64,000 bases of DNA from a candidate division NC10 bacterium CSP1-5 (GCA_001443495.1 LDXR01000017.1:3087-67086); one strand, 5' to 3'; shown: positions 1 to 9,618, counted from the first letter of the stretch. Notes: generated by a model not told the origin, from the sequence alone. Translations and numbers: made by a program.

Positions 1-1
1 G

Positions 2-787
2 ACATCCGCCTTCGGGGACGACAAGGACCGGGTCCTGATCCGGGCCAGTGGAGAGCCCACCTATTTCGTCTCCGACTGCTTCTACCATCGCGAGAAGTTC
101 GAACGCGGATTCGAACGTCTGATCGACGTCTGGGGGGCCGATCACCACGGCTACATCCCGAGAGTCAAGGCAGCGCTCGAAGCCTTGGGCTATCCTTTCG
201 AGGCGCTGCATGTCGTCTTGGTGCAGATGGTTACGGTCCTTCGGGGGGGCATGCCGGTTCCCATGTCGAAGCGGAGCGGGGAGTTCGTCACCTTGGCCGA
301 GGTGATGGCCGAGGTCGGGACCGATGCGGCCCGCTTCATCTTCCTGACCCGCCGCTCGGACAGCCCCCTCGACTTTGACCTCGAGCTCGCCAAGGCCCAG
401 TCCATGGAGAACCCGGTCTACTATGTGCAGTACGCCCACGCGCGCTTGAGCAGCGTCTTGCGGGAGGCGGAAAAGGCGGGGGTCCCCGGCCCCTATCTCG
501 AAGCCCCCCTGGCCCTTTTGGATCAGCCCGAGGAGATTTCACTCTTGAAGCACCTTGCCCTGTACCCCGAGATGGTGGAGGCGGCGGCGGTCACGTATGA
601 GCCGCACCGCATTCCGGCTTACTTGCAGAATTTGGCAGGGGAGTTGCATGGCTATTACAATAAATATCGGATCATCGGTGCGGATCGACCGCTGAGCCAG
701 GCACGCCTCGCGCTGGTTTCGGCGACACGGACGGTGCTGGCGAACGCGCTCACGCTCCTGGGCGTGACGGCACCCCAACGCATGTAG
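2..787 (+). CDS. argS: Arginyl-tRNA synthetase, C-terminal part (5' end outside window)
   Basis: This class I synthetase charges tRNA-Arg in the cytoplasm. Reading frame 2 is open from the window edge, so the gene is truncated only by the window; 261 codons plus stop are visible. The catalytic-core signature GADHHGY is followed by a KMSKS-like loop reading MSKRSG. An all-helical DALR anticodon-binding domain begins at [13 protein letters not shown] and runs to the end. The N-terminal Add-1 domain and HIGH motif lie upstream of the window. The 3' end is followed directly by a heptad-repeat spacer rather than a terminator. The identification is secure from the motif order. Confidence 0.96.
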   Translation, partial: TSAFGDDKDRVLIRASGEPTYFVSDCFYHREKFERGFERLIDVWGADHHGYIPRVKAALEALGYPFEALHVVLVQMVTVLRGGMPVPMSKRSGEFVTLAEVMAEVGTDAARFIFLTRRSDSPLDFDLELAKAQSMENPVYYVQYAHARLSSVLREAEKAGVPGPYLEAPLALLDQPEEISLLKHLALYPEMVEAAAVTYEPHRIPAYLQNLAGELHGYYNKYRIIGADRPLSQARLALVSATRTVLANALTLLGVTAPQRM

Positions 788-794
788 CGAACGG

Positions 795-915
795 ATTACC
801 GACTACCGATGACCGTTGACCGAAAGGGCGAGGGGTGGTATTTCTCGGTCGCGGGTCATCGGTTACAGATCGTCGGTGCACTCTCATTTGTCATCGGACT
901 ACTGTCATCGGTCAT
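795..915. repeat. Inverted heptad-repeat array (CGGTCAT type)
   Basis: The left arm (795-822) is four contiguous 7-mers: attaccg, actaccg, atgaccg, ttgaccg. The right arm (846-915) is ten 7-mers in one phase, including gggtcat, cggttac, ttgtcat, ctgtcat and cggtcat, the reverse complement of the left-arm type. A purine-rich 23-nt spacer separates the arms. The array fills the argS-aminotransferase junction and ends just before the aminotransferase ribosome-binding site. Confidence 0.8.
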
Positions 916-932
916 CGAGTAAGGGGGGAATC

Positions 933-2099
933 ATGCATGACTTTGCACGGATGAAGCGACTGCCCCCCTACATCTTCAGCATCGTCAACGAGCTGAAGAC
1001 CAAGGCGCGGGCGCGGGGAGAGGACATCATCGATTTCGGCATGGGGAACCCGGATCAGCCGACACCGAAGCATATCGTCGACAAGCTGTGTGATGCGGCC
1101 CGGAATCCGAGAAACCATCGCTACTCCGCCTCGCGAGGAATCACCAAGCTCCGGAAGGCGATCGCCGACTGGTACCGCCGCCGGTACAGCGTGGAGATCG
1201 ATCCCGACACCGAGGCGATCGCCACTATCGGAGTCAAGGAGGGGATTTCCCATCTTGCCCTGGCGATCGTGGAACGGGGAGATGTGGCGTTGGTCCCGAG
1301 TCCGACCTATCCCATTCATGCCTATTCGGTGGTGATTGCGGGCGGCGATGTCCGGAACGTCCCCCTGGGACCGGGGATCGACTTCTTCGAGAAGCTGCAG
1401 GAGGCCTACAAGGGGTGCTGGCCGCCGCCCAAGCTCCTCATGGTGAGCTTTCCCCACAACCCCACGACCCAGGTGGTGGACCTCGCCTTCTTCACCAAGC
1501 TGGTCGAGTTCGCCAAAGCGCACGGTTTGATCGTGATCCACGACTTTGCCTACGCCGACCTCACCTTCGACGGATACCGGGCCCCGAGCTTTCTCGGGGT
1601 GCCGGGAGCGCGCGAGGTCGGGGTAGAGTTCTTCAGCCTCTCGAAGAGTTACAACATGCCGGGGTGGCGGGTCGGCTTCGCCGTCGGGAACCGACAGATC
1701 ATCGCCGCGTTAGCCCAGATCAAGAGCTATCTGGATTACGGCCATTTCCAGCCGATACAGATTGCCTCCATCATTGCGCTGAACGGTCCGCAGGATTGCG
1801 TGGACGACATCGTGGCGATGTACAGGGCCCGACGGGACGTGCTGGTGACCGGGCTGAACCGGCTCGGTTGGCCCTGTGAAAAGCCGCTGGGGACCATGTT
1901 TGTCTGGGCCAAGATCCCGGAGGCCTACCGGGCCATGGGCTCCCTGGAGTTTTCGAAGTTCCTGCTAGAAAAGGCCAAGGTGGCGGTCTCACCCGGGATC
2001 GGGTTCGGCAACCTGGGGGACGAGTATGTGCGCTTTGCCCTGGTGGAGAATCAACACCGGACCCGTCAGGCGCTCCAGGGGATCAGGCGGGCGCTCTGA
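933..2099 (+). CDS. Class I/II PLP aminotransferase (AlaC / LL-DAP aminotransferase-like)
   Basis: A 388-residue cytoplasmic PLP-dependent aminotransferase of fold type I. Visible signatures are NPDQPTP near the N-terminus, the [12 protein letters not shown] segment, the cofactor-binding [13 protein letters not shown], and the Schiff-base lysine in [15 protein letters not shown] substrate-carboxylate arginine lies in [12 protein letters not shown]. The ATG at 933 is preferred over upstream in-frame codons because AAGGGGGG precedes it and the heptad array ends before it. Family members act as glutamate-pyruvate transaminases or LL-diaminopimelate aminotransferases, and the sequence alone does not settle the substrate. 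purF follows 57 nt downstream. Confidence 0.9.
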   Translation: MHDFARMKRLPPYIFSIVNELKTKARARGEDIIDFGMGNPDQPTPKHIVDKLCDAARNPRNHRYSASRGITKLRKAIADWYRRRYSVEIDPDTEAIATIGVKEGISHLALAIVERGDVALVPSPTYPIHAYSVVIAGGDVRNVPLGPGIDFFEKLQEAYKGCWPPPKLLMVSFPHNPTTQVVDLAFFTKLVEFAKAHGLIVIHDFAYADLTFDGYRAPSFLGVPGAREVGVEFFSLSKSYNMPGWRVGFAVGNRQIIAALAQIKSYLDYGHFQPIQIASIIALNGPQDCVDDIVAMYRARRDVLVTGLNRLGWPCEKPLGTMFVWAKIPEAYRAMGSLEFSKFLLEKAKVAVSPGIGFGNLGDEYVRFALVENQHRTRQALQGIRRAL

Positions 2100-2155
2100 G
2101 CGGAGGACGGCCTTTGCCCCTTGCCAGGCGCAGGGACGTTCGGTATAGTGAAGAC

Positions 2156-3571
2156 ATGAGCGTTGAGCGAGACAAGTTCCGGGACGAGTGCGGCGTCTTC
2201 GGCATCTACGGGCATCCGGAGGCGGCTAATCTCACCTATTTGGGCCTCTACGCCTTGCAGCACCGCGGCCAGGAATCGGCGGGGATCGCCTGTTCGGACG
2301 GGAAGACGATCCATGTGGAAAAGGCGATGGGCCTGGTGGCCGACGTCTTCACCGAGGCGCGCCTCCGGCGGCTGCCGGGTGATATCGCCATCGGACACGT
2401 CCGCTATTCCACCACCGGGTCGAGCCAACTCAAGAATGCCCAGCCCTTTTTCGCGGGCACCCATCGGGGCTCCCTGGCGCTCGGTCACAACGGCAACCTG
2501 GTCAACGCCATGAGGGTCCGGGCCGAACTCGAGGCTCGGGGATCCGTCTTCAGCTCGACATCCGACACCGAGGTCATCCTGCATCTGATCGCCCGCTCTC
2601 AGGCCGATAGCTTGATCGATGCGGCCGCCGCGGCGCTATCAGACCTCCACGGGGCCTACTCCTTGGTCCTGATGAACGAGGGACAGCTTCTCGGGATCCG
2701 CGACCCCCGAGGCTTCCGTCCCCTCTCCCTGGGCCGGATCAAGGAGGGCTATGTGCTTGCGTCAGAATCCTGCGCCTTTGACCTGATCGGGGCGACCTTC
2801 GTGCGGGATGTGGATCCCGGAGAGTTTCTCTTGATCGATCAGAGCGGACTGCACTCGTATTTCCCGCTGCCGGTGACCTCCCCCGCCATGTGCATCTTTG
2901 AGCACGTGTACTTTGCACGCCCCGACAGCCTGGTCTTTGGCCAGCACGTCTCTCGAGTCCGGAAAGAGCTGGGACGCCGCCTGGCGCAGGAGGCCCCCGC
3001 CGACGCGGATATCGTCGTTCCCGTCCCCGATTCCGGGATGTACGCCGCCCTGGGCTATGCCCAGGAGGCGGGTCTTTCCTATGAGCAGGGGATGGTGCGA
3101 AACCACTACGTGGGCCGGACCTTCATCGAGCCCAAGGGCTCCATCCGGCACTTCGGTGTCAAGGTCAAGCTCAACGCCGTGCGCGAGGTCCTGGAGGGGA
3201 AGCGGGTCGTGGTGGTGGATGACTCCATCATCCGCGGAACGACGAGCCGAAAGATCGTCGCCATGCTCCGGGCGGCCGGGGCCCGGGAGGTCCATATGCG
3301 GGTCAGCTCTCCGCCCACGAGCTGGCCATGCTACTACGGCATCGATACCCCGACCCGCCGGGAGCTCATTGCTTCGTCACACACGGTGGATGAGATTCGG
3401 AGGTACGTCGGGGCCGATTCCTTGGCGTACCTCAGCCTCAAGGGCCTCCTGGAAGCCGTGGGCAAGGATGACGGGTACTGTGCAGCCTGCTGGACCGGCC
3501 GATATCCCGTGGAGTTTCCGGGCCAGGGGGTGCGGCAGTTGAACCTCTTCGAGCATCGCGAACGCGCATAG
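2156..3571 (+). CDS. purF: Amidophosphoribosyltransferase (glutamine PRPP amidotransferase)
   Basis: This enzyme catalyses the committed step of purine synthesis, PRPP plus glutamine to 5-phosphoribosylamine. The 471-residue product has an 11-residue propeptide before Cys12 in [10 protein letters not shown], the expected N-terminal nucleophile after processing. The PRPP loop [14 protein letters not shown] lies near residue 350. Four cysteines match the Bacillus-type 4Fe-4S ligands: AMCIFE (about 245), WPCYYG (about 391) and CAACWTG (about 442 and 445). The protein is therefore probably the oxygen-sensitive iron-sulfur form. The start was chosen so that the propeptide has normal length. A small conserved gene follows after 9 nt. 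Confidence 0.97.
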   Translation: MSVERDKFRDECGVFGIYGHPEAANLTYLGLYALQHRGQESAGIACSDGKTIHVEKAMGLVADVFTEARLRRLPGDIAIGHVRYSTTGSSQLKNAQPFFAGTHRGSLALGHNGNLVNAMRVRAELEARGSVFSSTSDTEVILHLIARSQADSLIDAAAAALSDLHGAYSLVLMNEGQLLGIRDPRGFRPLSLGRIKEGYVLASESCAFDLIGATFVRDVDPGEFLLIDQSGLHSYFPLPVTSPAMCIFEHVYFARPDSLVFGQHVSRVRKELGRRLAQEAPADADIVVPVPDSGMYAALGYAQEAGLSYEQGMVRNHYVGRTFIEPKGSIRHFGVKVKLNAVREVLEGKRVVVVDDSIIRGTTSRKIVAMLRAAGAREVHMRVSSPPTSWPCYYGIDTPTRRELIASSHTVDEIRRYVGADSLAYLSLKGLLEAVGKDDGYCAACWTGRYPVEFPGQGVRQLNLFEHRERA

Positions 3572-3580
3572 GAGAGAAAG

Positions 3581-3853
3581 ATGACAACGGCTTCTACGGA
3601 TCCTCACGAGCGGGCGAGGCGGCTCGCGCGGCTCATCGTGGCCGATATCATCCTCTACAATCAGGCCAAGATCGATGAGGGGATCAAGAATGATACTCTC
3701 TTTGATCTCCTCGCAGAGGATATCGAAGTCGCCCGCCGGTACTACGAAAAGCATGTGGACGCTGCCGTGGCCCGGGAGGCGAATTACTTCGACCTGGCCC
3801 TCGTGGATGTCCTGGTCAAGGGAAGGCAGGACATCCCGTCCAAGATCTGGTAG
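3581..3853 (+). CDS. Small conserved hypothetical helical protein
   Basis: A 90-residue soluble protein, predicted almost entirely helical, preceded by GGAGAG at normal spacing. The core RLARLIVADIILYNQAKI followed by an acidic helix (FDLLAEDIEVARRYYEKHV) resembles a short domain I have seen in uncharacterised proteins, often fused to zinc-ribbon or response-regulator domains in other bacteria. That recollection is from memory and not verified. Here the domain stands alone, 9 nt after purF, so the two are probably co-transcribed. No catalytic motif or membrane segment is visible, and the function is unknown. Confidence 0.75.
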   Translation: MTTASTDPHERARRLARLIVADIILYNQAKIDEGIKNDTLFDLLAEDIEVARRYYEKHVDAAVAREANYFDLALVDVLVKGRQDIPSKIW

Positions 3854-3949
3854 GAAGGGTCTCCCGCACTCACGTTCCGCATCTCTTCCACGGACGGCAC
3901 GCGTGTCTCCGCGAACCGGGGGACCTTCCGCGCTCTATCCCAACAGAGA

Positions 3950-3978
3950 TTGCAATCCCCGGTCTCTCCTGCTAGACT
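3950..3978 (+). promoter_or_regulatory. Sigma-70-type promoter for hppA
   Basis: TTGCAA (3950-3955), a 17-nt spacer, then TAGACT (3973-3978). The putative start of transcription would be about 60 nt before the hppA ATG, which has AAAGGAG at 4029-4035. Confidence 0.6.
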
Positions 3979-4044
3979 CTCCCCGCCTGCGACGGGATAC
4001 CATCCGCCATGCATGACTGACCTTCAATAAAGGAGCAGACGACG

Positions 4045-6372
4045 ATGAGCGAGGCCAGTATTGTCCTTCCCCAGTTCGGGCCGACGGAGTGGACCATCCT
4101 GTGGGTGGTCCTTGTCTCATCCTTTATCGCCCTGGGGTATGGTCTGTTGCTGGCGTTTCGGGTCCTTCGGGAAGATCCGGGATCGCCAGCGATGGTCCGG
4201 GTAGCCGCCGCCATCGAGGAGGGGGCCTTTGCCTACCTGGCGCGTCAGGTGAAGACTATGATCTGGTTTGTCATCGCCATCACGATCGGTCTTTTTTTCA
4301 TGTACCGCGGGATGTACGAGGGGTTGGTTCTTCCTCTCGGCGTGTCGCTCGCCTTCCTGATGGGGGTGGCAGCGTCCTACGGCGCCGGTTATGTCGGCAT
4401 GTGGTTGGCCGTGAAGGGAAACGTCCGGACAGCCGCCGCTGCCCTGAAAAGCTTCAAGACATCGCTGGAGATCGCCTTCCGGGCCGGCACGGTGTCCGGG
4501 ATGTTCACCGTCGGCCTCGGCCTCCTCGGTGCCACCATCATCTTCCTCTTGTTCAGAGAAAATGCCATGAAGATCCTGATCGGCTTCGGCTTCGGCGGGT
4601 CGTTGGCCGCCCTCTTTATGCGCATGGGTGGCGGCATTTTCACCAAGGCGGCCGATGTGGGAGCGGACCTAGTGGGCAAGATCGAGAAAGGAATCCCGGA
4701 GGACGACCCGCGCAATCCCGCCACGATCGCGGACAACGTGGGTGACAACGTGGGCGACTGCGCCGGCATGGCGGCCGATGTCTTCGAATCCTACGAGGTT
4801 ACGCTGGTGGCCGCCATCATCCTGGGTGCGGGTGCCATGCTGGACAAGGATTTCGTTCAGGCCTTTGGAGGCGAGGCCACTGCGCTCAAGGTGACATTAG
4901 CGCTGGTCATCTACCCCCTCCTCATCCGGGCCGTGGGGGTCTTCGGCTCGATCATCGGCACCTGGGCCGTGCGGGGGAAAGATGACCCCGCCATGAATCC
5001 CATGAAGCCGATCAACGTCGGATTCTGGGTGGCCGCCCTCACCTCCGTTGTCGGGTTCTTCGGGGTGAGCTGGTGGTACCTCGGGAGCATCACCGCCACG
5101 AAGTACCACAGCGAGGGATTCCCCTTCTGGCTGCGCGTGTCCGTGGCCAATACCATGGGCATCGTCCTGGCCCTGGTGATCCAGTGGATGACGGAGTACT
5201 TCACGGCGACGGATAAAAAGCCGGTGAACGAGATTGCGCACGCCAGCAAAACGGGTCCGGCCACGCTGATCCTCTCCGGGGTTGCCTATGGCCTGGAGTC
5301 GAGCGTCTGGGCCATCCTAGCCATCGCCGCCACTATCTTCGGCTCGTACAGCATCTTTGGGGGGAGCTTCTCGCTGTCCGCCTACGGCATCGCCCTGGCC
5401 GGCCTGGGGCTCTTGGCCACCACCGGCTTCGTCCTGGCCGAGGATACGTTCGGTCCCATCTCGGACAACGCCAGTGGCATCTTCGAAATGTCCGGGGCGC
5501 TGAAGGACAACCCCAAAACCCCGTCCGGGATCGAGGCGCACCGGATCGTGGCCAAGCTGGACGCGGTGGGGAACACGACCAAGGCGCTCACCAAAGGACT
5601 GGCCATTGCCACGGCGGTCATCGCCGCGGTCTCCCTCTTTCGCTCGTTCATTGACGAGGCGCACCTGTATGAGATCGGTATTCAAGTGAACCTCCCGGAG
5701 GTGTTCATCGGGTTCCTCATCGGCGGGGCCGTGCCGTTCCTCTTCTCCTCCTTCGCCATCCAGGCGGTGAGCCGGGCCGCCTTCCTCCTGGTGGAAGAGG
5801 TCCGACGGCAGTTCCGCGAGAAGCCCGGGATCATGGAGTATAAGGAGAAGCCTGACTACGGTCGCTGCGTGGAGATCGTGACGGCCGCCGCCCAGAAAGA
5901 GCTGCTCGGGCCCGGCATCCTCTCGATCGTAAGCCCCATCCTGGTGGCCTTCGCCTTTGGCGCCCCTGCCCTGGGCGGATTCCTGGCCGGCGCGATCCTC
6001 ACCGGGCAGCTGATGGCGGTCTTCCTGTCCAATACCGGTGGGGCCTGGGACAACGCCAAGAAGAAGATCGAGGAGGGCCTCTTCGGTGGGAAGGGGACCG
6101 AATTCCACAAGGCCGCGGTCATCGGCGACACCGTCGGCGATCCGTTCAAGGATACGGCGGGGCCGGCGATCAATCCGATGATCAAGGTCATGAACCTCGT
6201 GGCGATCCTGGTGGCGCCGCTGGCGATTCAGGATATCGCCCCCATAACGCGCTTCATCATTTTTCTGGTTTGTCTGCTCATCCTCGGCTTCTCCGTCGCA
6301 TTCTCCAAGCGGGGTTCTATCGCCAAGGAGCAACCCGCGTCAGGGAGGAAGGTCGTCGAAGCCTCGAAATAG
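4045..6372 (+). CDS. hppA: K+-independent H+-translocating membrane pyrophosphatase
   Basis: This integral membrane pump couples pyrophosphate hydrolysis to proton export. The 775-residue protein is strongly hydrophobic, with a family-typical 16-helix length. Substrate motifs are intact: DVGADLVGKIE, EDDPRNPATIADNVGDNVGD, EDTFGPISDNASGIFEMSG near the middle, and GDTVGDPFKDTAGPA near the C-terminus. In the diagnostic helix the sequence reads GNTTKALTKG. Lys and Thr at these positions mark the K+-independent subfamily, whereas K+-dependent enzymes carry Ala and Gly, so a proton pump rather than a sodium pump is expected. A good promoter and ribosome-binding site precede it; fumC follows after 16 nt. 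Confidence 0.97.
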   Translation: MSEASIVLPQFGPTEWTILWVVLVSSFIALGYGLLLAFRVLREDPGSPAMVRVAAAIEEGAFAYLARQVKTMIWFVIAITIGLFFMYRGMYEGLVLPLGVSLAFLMGVAASYGAGYVGMWLAVKGNVRTAAAALKSFKTSLEIAFRAGTVSGMFTVGLGLLGATIIFLLFRENAMKILIGFGFGGSLAALFMRMGGGIFTKAADVGADLVGKIEKGIPEDDPRNPATIADNVGDNVGDCAGMAADVFESYEVTLVAAIILGAGAMLDKDFVQAFGGEATALKVTLALVIYPLLIRAVGVFGSIIGTWAVRGKDDPAMNPMKPINVGFWVAALTSVVGFFGVSWWYLGSITATKYHSEGFPFWLRVSVANTMGIVLALVIQWMTEYFTATDKKPVNEIAHASKTGPATLILSGVAYGLESSVWAILAIAATIFGSYSIFGGSFSLSAYGIALAGLGLLATTGFVLAEDTFGPISDNASGIFEMSGALKDNPKTPSGIEAHRIVAKLDAVGNTTKALTKGLAIATAVIAAVSLFRSFIDEAHLYEIGIQVNLPEVFIGFLIGGAVPFLFSSFAIQAVSRAAFLLVEEVRRQFREKPGIMEYKEKPDYGRCVEIVTAAAQKELLGPGILSIVSPILVAFAFGAPALGGFLAGAILTGQLMAVFLSNTGGAWDNAKKKIEEGLFGGKGTEFHKAAVIGDTVGDPFKDTAGPAINPMIKVMNLVAILVAPLAIQDIAPITRFIIFLVCLLILGFSVAFSKRGSIAKEQPASGRKVVEASK

Positions 6373-6388
6373 CTTGGGAGGGGGAACA

Positions 6389-7807
6389 ATGGCCGGGGAT
6401 GACTATCGGATTGAACGCGACTCGATGGGAGAAGTCCGGGTTCCAGCCAAGGCCTATTATGGGGCGCAAACGCAGCGCGCCGTCGAGAACTTTCCGGTGA
6501 GCGGGCTCCGCTTCCCCCCGAGCTTTATCCACGCCCTGGGGATGATCAAGCTGTGTGGGGCGAGGGCGAACCTCGACCTCGGGCTGCTAGACCGGAGGAT
6601 CGCCGAGGCCGTGATCAAAGCCGCCCAGGAAGTGGTGGCCGGGACGTGGAACGGGGAGTTCGTCGTCGACATCTTTCAAACCGGCTCCGGCACCTCGACG
6701 AACATGAATGCCAACGAGGTGATCGCGAATCGGGCCATCGAGCTTTTGGGGGGGCAGATCGGTAGCAAACAGCCAGTCCATCCCAATGACCATGTGAACC
6801 TGGGGCAGTCGTCGAACGATGTGATCCCGACCGCCATCCACGTGGCGGCCCTCCAGGAGATCGAGCGGGAACTCCTGCCTTCCCTGCGGAAGCTGCACCA
6901 GGTCCTCCTCGCCAAGGCGGGGGAGTTTGACCGGGTGGTCAAGATTGGCCGGACGCATCTGCAGGATGCGACCCCCGTTCGGCTGGGACAGGAATTCGGC
7001 GGCTATGCCAGGCAGGTGGAGCTTGGCATCGTGCGGATCGAACGGATCCGCCCGTCACTCCACGAACTGGCGTTGGGCGGCACCGCCGTGGGGACCGGGA
7101 TCAACACCCATCCCGAGTTTCCCGGTCGGGTGATCCGGTACCTGGCCGAGATGACCCAGCTCCCGCTGGGTGAGGCCAAGAATCATTTCGAAGCCCAGGG
7201 GAGCCAAGATGCTCTCGTGGAGACGAGCGGGATCCTCAAGACGGTCGCGGTGAGCCTGACGAAGATCGCCAATGATATCCGCTGGCTCGGGTCGGGTCCC
7301 CGTTGCGGCCTCGGCGAGATTGTGCTTCCCGCCATTCAGCCGGGCTCCTCCATCATGCCGGGCAAGGTCAATCCGGTCATCCCCGAGGCTGTCATCCAGG
7401 TGGCGGCCCAGGTGATCGGCAATGACGCCTGCATCACCATCGGGGGCCAGGGAGGGTACTTCGAGCTGAACGTGATGATGCCGGTTATGGCCCATACGCT
7501 CTTGCAGTCCATCGCCCTGCTCTCGAGCGCCTCCCGGATCTTCGTCGATAAGTGCCTGGTGGGAATCCGTGCCGATGAGGCGCGCTGTGCCGAGCTGATC
7601 GAGCAGTCCCTCGCGATGTGCACGGCGCTGGCCCCGGTCATCGGCTATGACAGCGCCGCGAAGATCGCCAAAGAGAGCTATGAGACCGGCAAGACGATAC
7701 GTCAGGTGGCCCTCGAGCACCGGATTCTCCCTGAGGCGGAGCTGAACCGGATTCTGGATCCCTGGCGGATGACCGAGCGGGGGATTGTCGGCCGTGGCGA
7801 GGGGTGA
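6389..7807 (+). CDS. fumC: Fumarate hydratase class II
   Basis: This tetrameric, iron-independent TCA-cycle enzyme interconverts fumarate and malate. The 472-residue product has the three superfamily conserved regions: TGSGTSTNMNANEV, HPNDHVNLGQSSND and the signature GSSIMPGKVNP near residue 318. Histidine and serine catalytic regions appear intact. The ATG at 6389 is supported by GGGAGGGG; an upstream TTG at 6374 is less likely. It probably shares a transcript with hppA. A short membrane-protein gene overlaps its 3' end. Confidence 0.96.
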   Translation: MAGDDYRIERDSMGEVRVPAKAYYGAQTQRAVENFPVSGLRFPPSFIHALGMIKLCGARANLDLGLLDRRIAEAVIKAAQEVVAGTWNGEFVVDIFQTGSGTSTNMNANEVIANRAIELLGGQIGSKQPVHPNDHVNLGQSSNDVIPTAIHVAALQEIERELLPSLRKLHQVLLAKAGEFDRVVKIGRTHLQDATPVRLGQEFGGYARQVELGIVRIERIRPSLHELALGGTAVGTGINTHPEFPGRVIRYLAEMTQLPLGEAKNHFEAQGSQDALVETSGILKTVAVSLTKIANDIRWLGSGPRCGLGEIVLPAIQPGSSIMPGKVNPVIPEAVIQVAAQVIGNDACITIGGQGGYFELNVMMPVMAHTLLQSIALLSSASRIFVDKCLVGIRADEARCAELIEQSLAMCTALAPVIGYDSAAKIAKESYETGKTIRQVALEHRILPEAELNRILDPWRMTERGIVGRGEG

Positions 7808-7982
7808 GGTCTCCCGGGATCGGCGGCGAGAGCGCGCGGCTGTTCTGGCCCTGCTGATCGGGTATGGCGGGTTCGTCGCGGGGACGATCCTCATCCCCAT
7901 CTCGCCCACCCTGGGAGGCATCATCTTCTGGGCTGGGGTCTTTACGATCTTCTGGGCCGGCTGGTCCTCCACCACCAAGTAG
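7794..7982 (+). CDS. Small two-helix membrane protein, unknown
   Basis: About 62 residues, starting at a GTG inside the last codons of fumC in another frame. It has a basic N-terminus (RDRRRERAA) followed by two hydrophobic segments, roughly LALLIGYGGFVAGTILIPI and GGIIFWAGVFTIFWAG. This is a plausible small inner-membrane protein with its N-terminus inside. An alternative TTG start lies at 7785. Translational coupling to fumC is likely because of the overlap. No family is recognised. Confidence 0.5.
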   Translation: MARGEVSRDRRRERAAVLALLIGYGGFVAGTILIPISPTLGGIIFWAGVFTIFWAGWSSTTK

Positions 7983-8508
7983 CGGCCAGCGGGTCGTGTC
8001 CTTCTCGTCTCACCGACTCGGGCGCACTGCAGCGCCCTTGGCCCCTCGCTCCAGGGCTCTCGCGGCGACCCTGTTCGGCGGCTTGCGGCCTGGGTCCCTC
8101 CGTGTTCACGATGCGTGCAACGAACTCGGGCACGGATCGCGCCTCGGTTTCCCAGGCCGTCGCCCGCCGAGGGACCCCGCCGCTTCCGCCAATGTCGCTC
8201 GGGGCCTGCAGGCGCTGTTGCCGTGGCAGGACCCGGGCCGAACCCAAACCAGTTTCCGCCTTCCTCAGGATTTTCTCCCCTCAGCGGCTCGCGGGTGGCG
8301 GAGGCCGAGGCCCGGCCGCCCGCAGGAGAATTTCGCAACCAACACTTCCCAATAAATGGCGCGTTAATTGTCCGAGGACGGACGGGCGAGGCCTCCGACA
8401 GGACCCGCAGAGCCGGAGAGCCAAGAGGCGCGACCCACCTGGTACCCACCAGCAATCTGGACTTCCGTTATGTTTGGATCAGTGCTGACTGGGGCTGTGA
8501 ACGGTAGG
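7983..8508. other. Gene-poor 526-bp spacer between convergent genes
   Basis: No convincing gene is seen. Several frames are open by chance because of high GC, but none has a good start or recognisable protein features. No tRNA-like cloverleaf was noticed. A locally AT-richer stretch at about 8330-8370 stands out from the GC-rich flanks. It lies between the rightward fumC group and the leftward ilvE. Confidence 0.5.
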
Positions 8509-9423
8509 CTAGTAGACGGGCGTGCACCAGTGCTGATATTTCTCGTGCTCGGCCTTGACGACCTGAAAGTAGAGCTGCTGGATCTTGGCCGTGAGGGGAC
8601 CAATCTTGCCGTCGGACAGGGGGCGCCGATCCACCTCGATGATGGGCGAGACCTGGGCCCCGGTTCCACAGAGGAACGCCTCGTCAGAGAGATAGAGCTC
8701 TGATCGTCCCACCGAACGTTCAGTCACCTCCAGACCGAGCTCCTCACGGGACAATTCGATGAGGGTCTGCCGCGTGATCCCCTCGAGGATATCGGCGGAG
8801 AGATCCGGCGTGATCAGGGTGCCGCCCCGGATCAGGAAGATGTTCTCGGCCGATCCTTCGGAGACATGCCCGTCCTGGGTCAACAAGACGGCCTCATCGA
8901 AGCCCTGCTCGATTGCCTCCGTCTTCGCCAGAGCGGAATTGACGTACCCGCCGGTCACCTTGCACCTGGCCGGAATGCTATTGTCGCTGATCCGCCGCCA
9001 CGAGCTGACGCCCACCTTGATCCCCGTGGAGGTGTCGAGATAATCCCCCAGGGGAATCGTATAGACAGCGAAACCGGTCTCGTACCCGACGAGCTTGGGT
9101 CCCAGGCCTTCCGAGCCGATGTACGCCAGGGGTCGAATGTACGCATCCTCCCGATGCTGGTTCTTCCGGAGCAGTTCCAGCGTGATGTCGCAGAGCTCCT
9201 TGACATCCCTTCCCACCCGGAGGCGGAGGACCCGACAATTGCGGAGGAGTCGTTCGTAGTGCTCGGCCATCTTGAAGACAAAGAGTTGCTTCCGGCGGGC
9301 GTTCCAGTATGCGCGGATGCCTTCGAAGATCCCGGTCCCATAGTGGAGGGCATTGGTGCGGATGCTGATCCTGGCTTCGTCGAGCGGGACGAACTGATTG
9401 TTGAAATAGGCAAAAGGCGCCAT
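8509..9423 (-). CDS. ilvE: Branched-chain amino acid aminotransferase
   Basis: This class IV (fold type III) PLP enzyme transaminates leucine, isoleucine and valine. The 304-residue product starts MAPFAYFNNQFVPLDEA, with LHYGTGIFEGIRAY near residue 30. The PLP lysine lies in ARCKVTGGYVNSALAK, and class-IV signature residues follow in DEAVLLTQDGHVSEGSAENIF. The C-terminal EAFLCGTGAQVSPI is also typical. The ATG at 9423 is preceded by GAGGAG. It is transcribed against its neighbours as a single-gene unit. D-amino-acid aminotransferase is an alternative within the fold, but the length and motifs favour IlvE. Confidence 0.95.
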   Translation of the reverse strand: MAPFAYFNNQFVPLDEARISIRTNALHYGTGIFEGIRAYWNARRKQLFVFKMAEHYERLLRNCRVLRLRVGRDVKELCDITLELLRKNQHREDAYIRPLAYIGSEGLGPKLVGYETGFAVYTIPLGDYLDTSTGIKVGVSSWRRISDNSIPARCKVTGGYVNSALAKTEAIEQGFDEAVLLTQDGHVSEGSAENIFLIRGGTLITPDLSADILEGITRQTLIELSREELGLEVTERSVGRSELYLSDEAFLCGTGAQVSPIIEVDRRPLSDGKIGPLTAKIQQLYFQVVKAEHEKYQHWCTPVY

Positions 9424-9468
9424 AGGCAGGCTCCTCGGTCCTCCGAACGGCGATACAGCGTAACAAAC

Positions 9469-9498
9469 AAGGTAGCGAGGGTGCGGGGGGGAAGTCAA
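9469..9498 (-). promoter_or_regulatory. Possible ilvE promoter
   Basis: On the minus strand TTGACT (9498-9493), an 18-nt spacer and TACCTT (9474-9469) lie about 45 nt upstream of the ilvE ATG. The -10 box is weak. Confidence 0.35.
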
Positions 9499-9550
9499 CT
9501 GAATTTTGGCGCTCTGCAGGTCTCTTGGGCCCGATAGTGCCAAAAAGCCC

Positions 9551-9580
9551 TTGACAAGAGGGGGGGGAGGACGCTAGCGT
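9551..9580 (+). promoter_or_regulatory. Possible sigma-70 promoter for the response regulator
   Basis: A perfect TTGACA (9551-9556) is followed, after 18 nt of mostly G, by a weak TAGCGT (9575-9580). The weak -10 makes this less convincing than the sigma-54 site just downstream. Confidence 0.35.
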
Positions 9581-9601
9581 GTCCTCAATAAATTCCGCAA
9601 G

Positions 9602-9618
9602 TTGGAACGCGGCTTGCA
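9602..9618 (+). promoter_or_regulatory. Near-consensus sigma-54 (-24/-12) promoter
   Basis: TTGGAACG, four bases, then TTGCA matches the RpoN consensus YTGGCACG-N4-TTGCW at all but one position, with exact spacing between the GG and GC elements. It lies about 53 nt before the response-regulator ATG. No enhancer-binding protein is encoded in the window. Confidence 0.6.

Noticed and set aside
5317-6333. A long antisense open frame within hppA
   Set aside because: Composition is typical of codon-position-bias shadow; hppA has all family motifs on the other strand.
7055-8455. A 466-codon open frame on the minus strand spanning fumC and the spacer
   Set aside because: Its half is the complement of fumC, and the other half has low-complexity arginine/glycine sequence with no start signal.
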